NCBI GenBank assembly: GCA_902491895.1
Contig: CABUJH010000042.1
Location: 1 to 16,791 of the forward strand
DNA length: 16,791 bases
Origin: an uncultured Collinsella sp.
Lineage (GTDB): Bacteria; Actinomycetota; Coriobacteriia; Coriobacteriales; Coriobacteriaceae
Reading direction: 5' to 3'
Shown here: piece by piece, positions 14,204 through 16,791 of the stretch
Layout: every line of letters starts with the position of its first letter
Numbering within the stretch: the stretch's first letter is position 1
Program-made: the position numbers and the translations under genes
Notes under the pieces: generated by a model
Seen by the model: the letters and a program-made list of their open reading frames with translations, nothing else
Told to the model about the DNA's origin: nothing
The model's database searches: none

Positions 14204-14229
14204 ATTATAGGACGCATTAGCGCTATAAT
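14204..14229. promoter_or_regulatory. Back-to-back -10 boxes of the pta and glf promoters in a dyad
   Basis: ATTATAG (14204-14210) and CTATAAT (14223-14229) form a perfect inverted repeat with a 12-bp spacer. Read outward, each gives a consensus TATAAT, one for pta (minus) and one for glf (plus). Their -35 regions would overlap the opposite -10, and neither has a good TTGACA match, so an activator or shared control is conceivable. Confidence 0.5.
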
Positions 14230-14245
14230 CGCTCTGATAAATATG

Positions 14246-14293
14246 TCTCGAAGAATGTTCGAGAAAAGCCCAGCTAACGAGCCCGTGGCTTTT
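14246..14293 (+). promoter_or_regulatory. Two adjacent hairpins in the glf leader
   Basis: TCTCGAA-gaatg-TTCGAGA (14246-14264) is a perfect 7-bp stem. Immediately next to it AAAAGCC (14264-14270) pairs with GGCTTTT (14287-14293). Both lie between the proposed -10 at 14224 and the ribosome site AAGGAG before glf. The second is terminator-like, with its Ts inside the stem. Confidence 0.4.
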
Positions 14294-14307
14294 GACAAGG
14301 AGTATCG

Positions 14308-15510
14308 ATGCAGATTACCTCAGGCCTGCCTGAAGGCTTTAACGCCGGCGCGTACGACATGATTGTCGTCGGTGCTGGATATGCCGGTGCCGTTTGCGCC
14401 CGCCGTCTTGCCGAGACCATCGGCTATCGTGTTGCCGTTTTGGAGCGCCGTAGCCACATTGCGGGCAATGCCTATGACTGCACTGACGAGGCCGGAATCC
14501 TGATCCACGAGTACGGTCCGCATATCTATCACACTTTTAACGAGCGCGTGCACAATTTCCTGTCGCGCTTTACCAAGTGGACGGATTATCAGCACAAGGT
14601 GCTCGCCAACATCAACGGTACCCTTATGCCCGTGCCCTTCAACCATGCGAGTCTCAAGCTCGCCTTTGGTGACGAGCGCGGCGAGGAGCTGTATCAGAAG
14701 CTCGTGGAGACCTTTGGCAAGGATGTCAAGGTGCCCATTATGGAGCTGCGTAAGAAGAACGACCCGGATCTTGCCGAGGTCGCCGATTACGTCTACGAGA
14801 ACGTCTTTTTGCATTACACCATGAAGCAGTGGGGCCAGACGCCCGATCAGATCGATCCCTCGATCACCGGCCGCGTTCCCGTCTTTGTGGGCGATGATGA
14901 CCGCTACTTCCCGCAAGCTCCCTTCCAGGGCATGCCGCAGGAGGGCTACACGGCGCTCTTTGAGCACATGCTCGACCACGACCTGATCGACGTGTTCTGC
15001 GACGTGGACGCCCGTGACCTCTTTGAAATCGACGAGACTACCGTCAAGATCGACGGCAAGGTCTATGGTGGCGAGATCGTCTACACCGGTCCGCTCGATG
15101 AGCTGTTCAATCTCGATCTGGGCGCGCTACCGTACCGCACGCTCGACATGAAGTTCGAGACGCTCGATATGGACCAGTTCCAGCCCGTGGGCACCGTCAA
15201 CTACACCACGAGCGAGGACTACACGCGCATTACCGAGTTCAAGAACATGACCGGTCAGATCCTGCCCGGCAAGACCACCATCATGAAGGAGTATTCCAAG
15301 GCCTATACGCCCGGCTCGGGCGAGACGCCGTACTACGCCATTCTTGAGCCCGAGAACCGTGAGCTCTATGAGCGCTATCTTGAGCGCGTCCAGAACCTGA
15401 CGAACTTCCACCCGGTGGGTCGTCTGGCCGAGTATCGTTACTACGATATGGACGCTGTGACCAATTCCGCCCTCGATCTTTCGGATGAGATTATCGCCTG
15501 CCATGCATAA
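14308..15510 (+). CDS. glf: UDP-galactopyranose mutase
   Basis: 400 aa. The FAD-binding Rossmann motif is at about 20-30 (VVGAGYAGAVCA), followed by VLERRSHIAGNAYD and the family signature HEYGPHIYHTFNERVHNFLSRFTKW. Later conserved segments include YTMKQWGQTPDQIDPSITGRVPVF, DDRYFPQAPFQGMPQEGYT, LPYRTLDMKFE and the C-terminal GRLAEYRYYDMD. The flavoenzyme interconverts UDP-galactopyranose and UDP-galactofuranose, the donor for galactofuranose in surface polysaccharides. A strong ribosome site (AAGGAG) supports the start, which gives about 15 residues ahead of the core. It overlaps the next gene, a GT2 glycosyltransferase, by 8 nt, indicating an operon for surface glycan synthesis. Confidence 0.95.
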   Translation: MQITSGLPEGFNAGAYDMIVVGAGYAGAVCARRLAETIGYRVAVLERRSHIAGNAYDCTDEAGILIHEYGPHIYHTFNERVHNFLSRFTKWTDYQHKVLANINGTLMPVPFNHASLKLAFGDERGEELYQKLVETFGKDVKVPIMELRKKNDPDLAEVADYVYENVFLHYTMKQWGQTPDQIDPSITGRVPVFVGDDDRYFPQAPFQGMPQEGYTALFEHMLDHDLIDVFCDVDARDLFEIDETTVKIDGKVYGGEIVYTGPLDELFNLDLGALPYRTLDMKFETLDMDQFQPVGTVNYTTSEDYTRITEFKNMTGQILPGKTTIMKEYSKAYTPGSGETPYYAILEPENRELYERYLERVQNLTNFHPVGRLAEYRYYDMDAVTNSALDLSDEIIACHA

Positions 15511-16534
15511 AGTCATAACATTCGGTATTCCCTCGTATAACGCCGCCAAGGACATGGACCATTGCATCACCTCCATCTTGGAGGGGAGCAATTACGCCAC
15601 CGATATCGAGATTATCGTAGTGGACGACGGCTCCAAGGACGAGACGGCCGATAAGGCCGACGAGTGGGAGGCACGTTATCCCGGTATCATTCGCGCGGTG
15701 CACCAGGAGAACGGCGGCCACGGTATTGCCGTCCTTTCGGGTCTGCGCGAGGCACAGGGCACCTACTACAAGGTCGTCGACTCGGATGACTGGCTCGATG
15801 CTGCGGCTCTTTCGACTATGCTGTCGATTCTGCGTGGCTTTGAAGAGCGTGACCAGCGCGTTGACCTGTTTATCTCGAACTACGTGTACGAGAAGGTTTA
15901 CGAGGGCACGCATACCGCTATTGGCTACAAATTTGCCCTGCCGCGCAAAAAGATCTTTTCCTGGGATCAGATCGGTCATTTCCGCCTGGACCAGAACCTA
16001 CTCATGCACAGCCTGTGCTATCGCACGGATGTGCTGCGTGAGTCCAACCTTCCCATGCCGCCGCACACGTTCTATGTGGACAACATCTACGCCTACGTGC
16101 CGCTGCCGCGTTGCAAGACCATGTACTACGCCGACATCGACCTCTATCGCTACTTTATCGGTCGCGAGGGCCAGAGTGTCAACGAGGCCACGATGGTCAA
16201 GCGTCTGGACCAGCAGTTCCGTGTGACGCGCATCATGATGGAGTCGTACCACCTGTACAGCGATGTTGAGTCGTCGCGTCTGCGCTTGTACATGATGGGC
16301 TATTTCACCATGATGATGGCGATCTGCTCGGTGCTCACCAAGCTTTCCGAGGAAGATTGCGCCGACGAGCGCCTAAAGACGCTGTGGAATGATTTGAAGG
16401 CCTACGACGAGCGCATGTATCGTCGTGCCCGCTACGGCGTGGTCGGGTTCTTCACCAATCTGCGCGGACGGGCCGGAGACAAAACCACACTCGGCCTATA
16501 CCGTCTTGCCTCAAAGATCTTCAAATTCAACTAG
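15503..16534 (+). CDS. GT2-family glycosyltransferase
   Basis: 343 aa from the ATG at 15503, overlapping the glf stop in ATGCATAA; an in-frame ATG 18 nt upstream (15485) would add six residues. Neither has a clear ribosome site, so translational coupling to glf is likely. The GT-A domain starts VITFGIPSYNAAKDM, with IIVVDDGS (37-44) for nucleotide binding and the metal motif DSDD (93-96) in KVVDSDDWLD. ENGGHGIAVLSGLREAQG (69-86) is also typical. The C-terminal part is helical and ends in a basic tail, ASKIFKFN. It probably adds a sugar, perhaps galactofuranose given its neighbour, to a membrane-linked glycan; donor and acceptor are not evident. Confidence 0.9.
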   Translation: MHKVITFGIPSYNAAKDMDHCITSILEGSNYATDIEIIVVDDGSKDETADKADEWEARYPGIIRAVHQENGGHGIAVLSGLREAQGTYYKVVDSDDWLDAAALSTMLSILRGFEERDQRVDLFISNYVYEKVYEGTHTAIGYKFALPRKKIFSWDQIGHFRLDQNLLMHSLCYRTDVLRESNLPMPPHTFYVDNIYAYVPLPRCKTMYYADIDLYRYFIGREGQSVNEATMVKRLDQQFRVTRIMMESYHLYSDVESSRLRLYMMGYFTMMMAICSVLTKLSEEDCADERLKTLWNDLKAYDERMYRRARYGVVGFFTNLRGRAGDKTTLGLYRLASKIFKFN

Positions 16535-16566
16535 CTGCCGAGTAATCGCTGCTGATAGGTTGACTG

Positions 16567-16676
16567 GGCCCCTTGGCCTTTAGTTTGCTACTGCGAACAG
16601 TCCTGCTCGCACGGAAAGCACATTAAGTGCTTTCCGGCTCGTGCGGAACTTGTATCAAACTAAAGGCCAAGGGGCC
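16567..16676. repeat. Nested inverted repeat between two convergent genes
   Basis: Outer arms at 16567-16587 and 16656-16676 form a perfect 21-bp inverted repeat (left arm starts GGCCCCTTGGCCTTTAG). Inside, CGGAAAGCAC (16612-16621) pairs perfectly with GTGCTTTCCG (16627-16636) around ATTAA. The spacers between inner and outer stems are 24 and 19 nt. It lies 32 nt after the glycosyltransferase stop and 25 nt past the convergent stop at 16702. It may serve as a bidirectional terminator, but no T run follows either stem. The organisation mirrors that at 12954-13080, with unrelated sequence. Confidence 0.8.
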
Positions 16677-16701
16677 TCTGCTATAAGAATCGATTGTCAG
16701 G

Positions 16702-16791
16702 TTATTTGAATTTGAAGATCTTCGACGCGCGGTACACAGGGGCCTGGGCTGAAAAAATATTAGTTGGTAGTCGGTCGGAGGCGGGCGGGCA
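16702..16791 (-). CDS. 3' end of a convergent gene, possibly a second glycosyltransferase (partial)
   Basis: The minus strand is open from the window edge to TAA at 16704-16702, giving 29 codons that end VYRASKIFKFK. The preceding glycosyltransferase ends LYRLASKIFKFN, and 19 of 20 bases match between the two gene tails (16511-16530 against 16706-16725, reverse complement). This suggests a related glycosyltransferase entering from the right. The upstream residues of the fragment do not resemble the first enzyme, so only the tail supports kinship. Confidence 0.5.
   Translation of the reverse strand, partial: CPPASDRLPTNIFSAQAPVYRASKIFKFK

Noticed and set aside
14162..14362. 66-codon plus-strand frame upstream of glf
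   Set aside because: It spans the divergent promoter region and the start of glf in another frame and has no ribosome site.

Overview
The window looks like chromosomal DNA from a high-GC Gram-positive gut actinobacterium, most likely the class Coriobacteriia and plausibly Collinsella. This taxonomic call is inference. It rests on GC-rich codon use, strong AGGAGG-type ribosome binding sites, an LPXTG-anchored C69 peptidase, a Pta/AckA acetate pathway and a UDP-galactopyranose mutase next to a GT2 glycosyltransferase. There are no rRNA, tRNA, CRISPR or transposase genes. The gene content is mostly housekeeping and cell-envelope functions; the unusual features lie in the intergenic DNA.

Layout. 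1-40: possible last codons of a plus-strand gene. 133-2109 (minus): secreted, wall-anchored C69 dipeptidase. 2110-2416: regulatory DNA holding a terminator, leader hairpin and palindromes. 2417-3436 (minus): a lipid-kinase-family gene followed by an overlooked 30-codon membrane-peptide gene whose ribosome binding site overlaps the kinase stop. 3535-7698 (plus): RNase D, a membrane zinc peptidase, exonuclease VII subunits xseA and xseB, and a HIT-family hydrolase. 7740-9910 (plus): a LysR regulator and an MFS transporter of visibly lower GC, probably acquired. 10031-12552 (plus): two tandem acetate kinase paralogs. 13096-14076 (minus): phosphate acetyltransferase, convergent with the kinases. 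14308-16534 (plus): glf and a GT2 glycosyltransferase overlapping by 8 nt. 16702-16791 (minus): the 3' end of a convergent gene whose C-terminus resembles that of the glycosyltransferase.

How the genes fit together. Pta and the acetate kinases interconvert acetyl-CoA, acetyl phosphate and acetate with ATP formation, the usual energy route of a saccharolytic anaerobe. Glf makes UDP-galactofuranose, and the adjacent GT2 enzyme probably adds a sugar to a surface glycan. XseA and XseB form exonuclease VII.

Most notable non-coding structures. (1) Three tandem imperfect 46-bp dyads on an exact 62-bp period at 12621-12790, equivalent to six 14-bp half-sites alternating in orientation every 30 or 32 bp. 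(2) Two nested inverted repeats at convergent gene ends: a perfect 28-bp outer repeat around a 15-bp hairpin at 12954-13080, and a perfect 21-bp outer repeat around a 10-bp hairpin at 16567-16676. (3) Similar AAACCC/GGGTTTATT hairpins about 50 nt upstream of both the first acetate kinase gene and pta. All were found by eye; no database search was possible.
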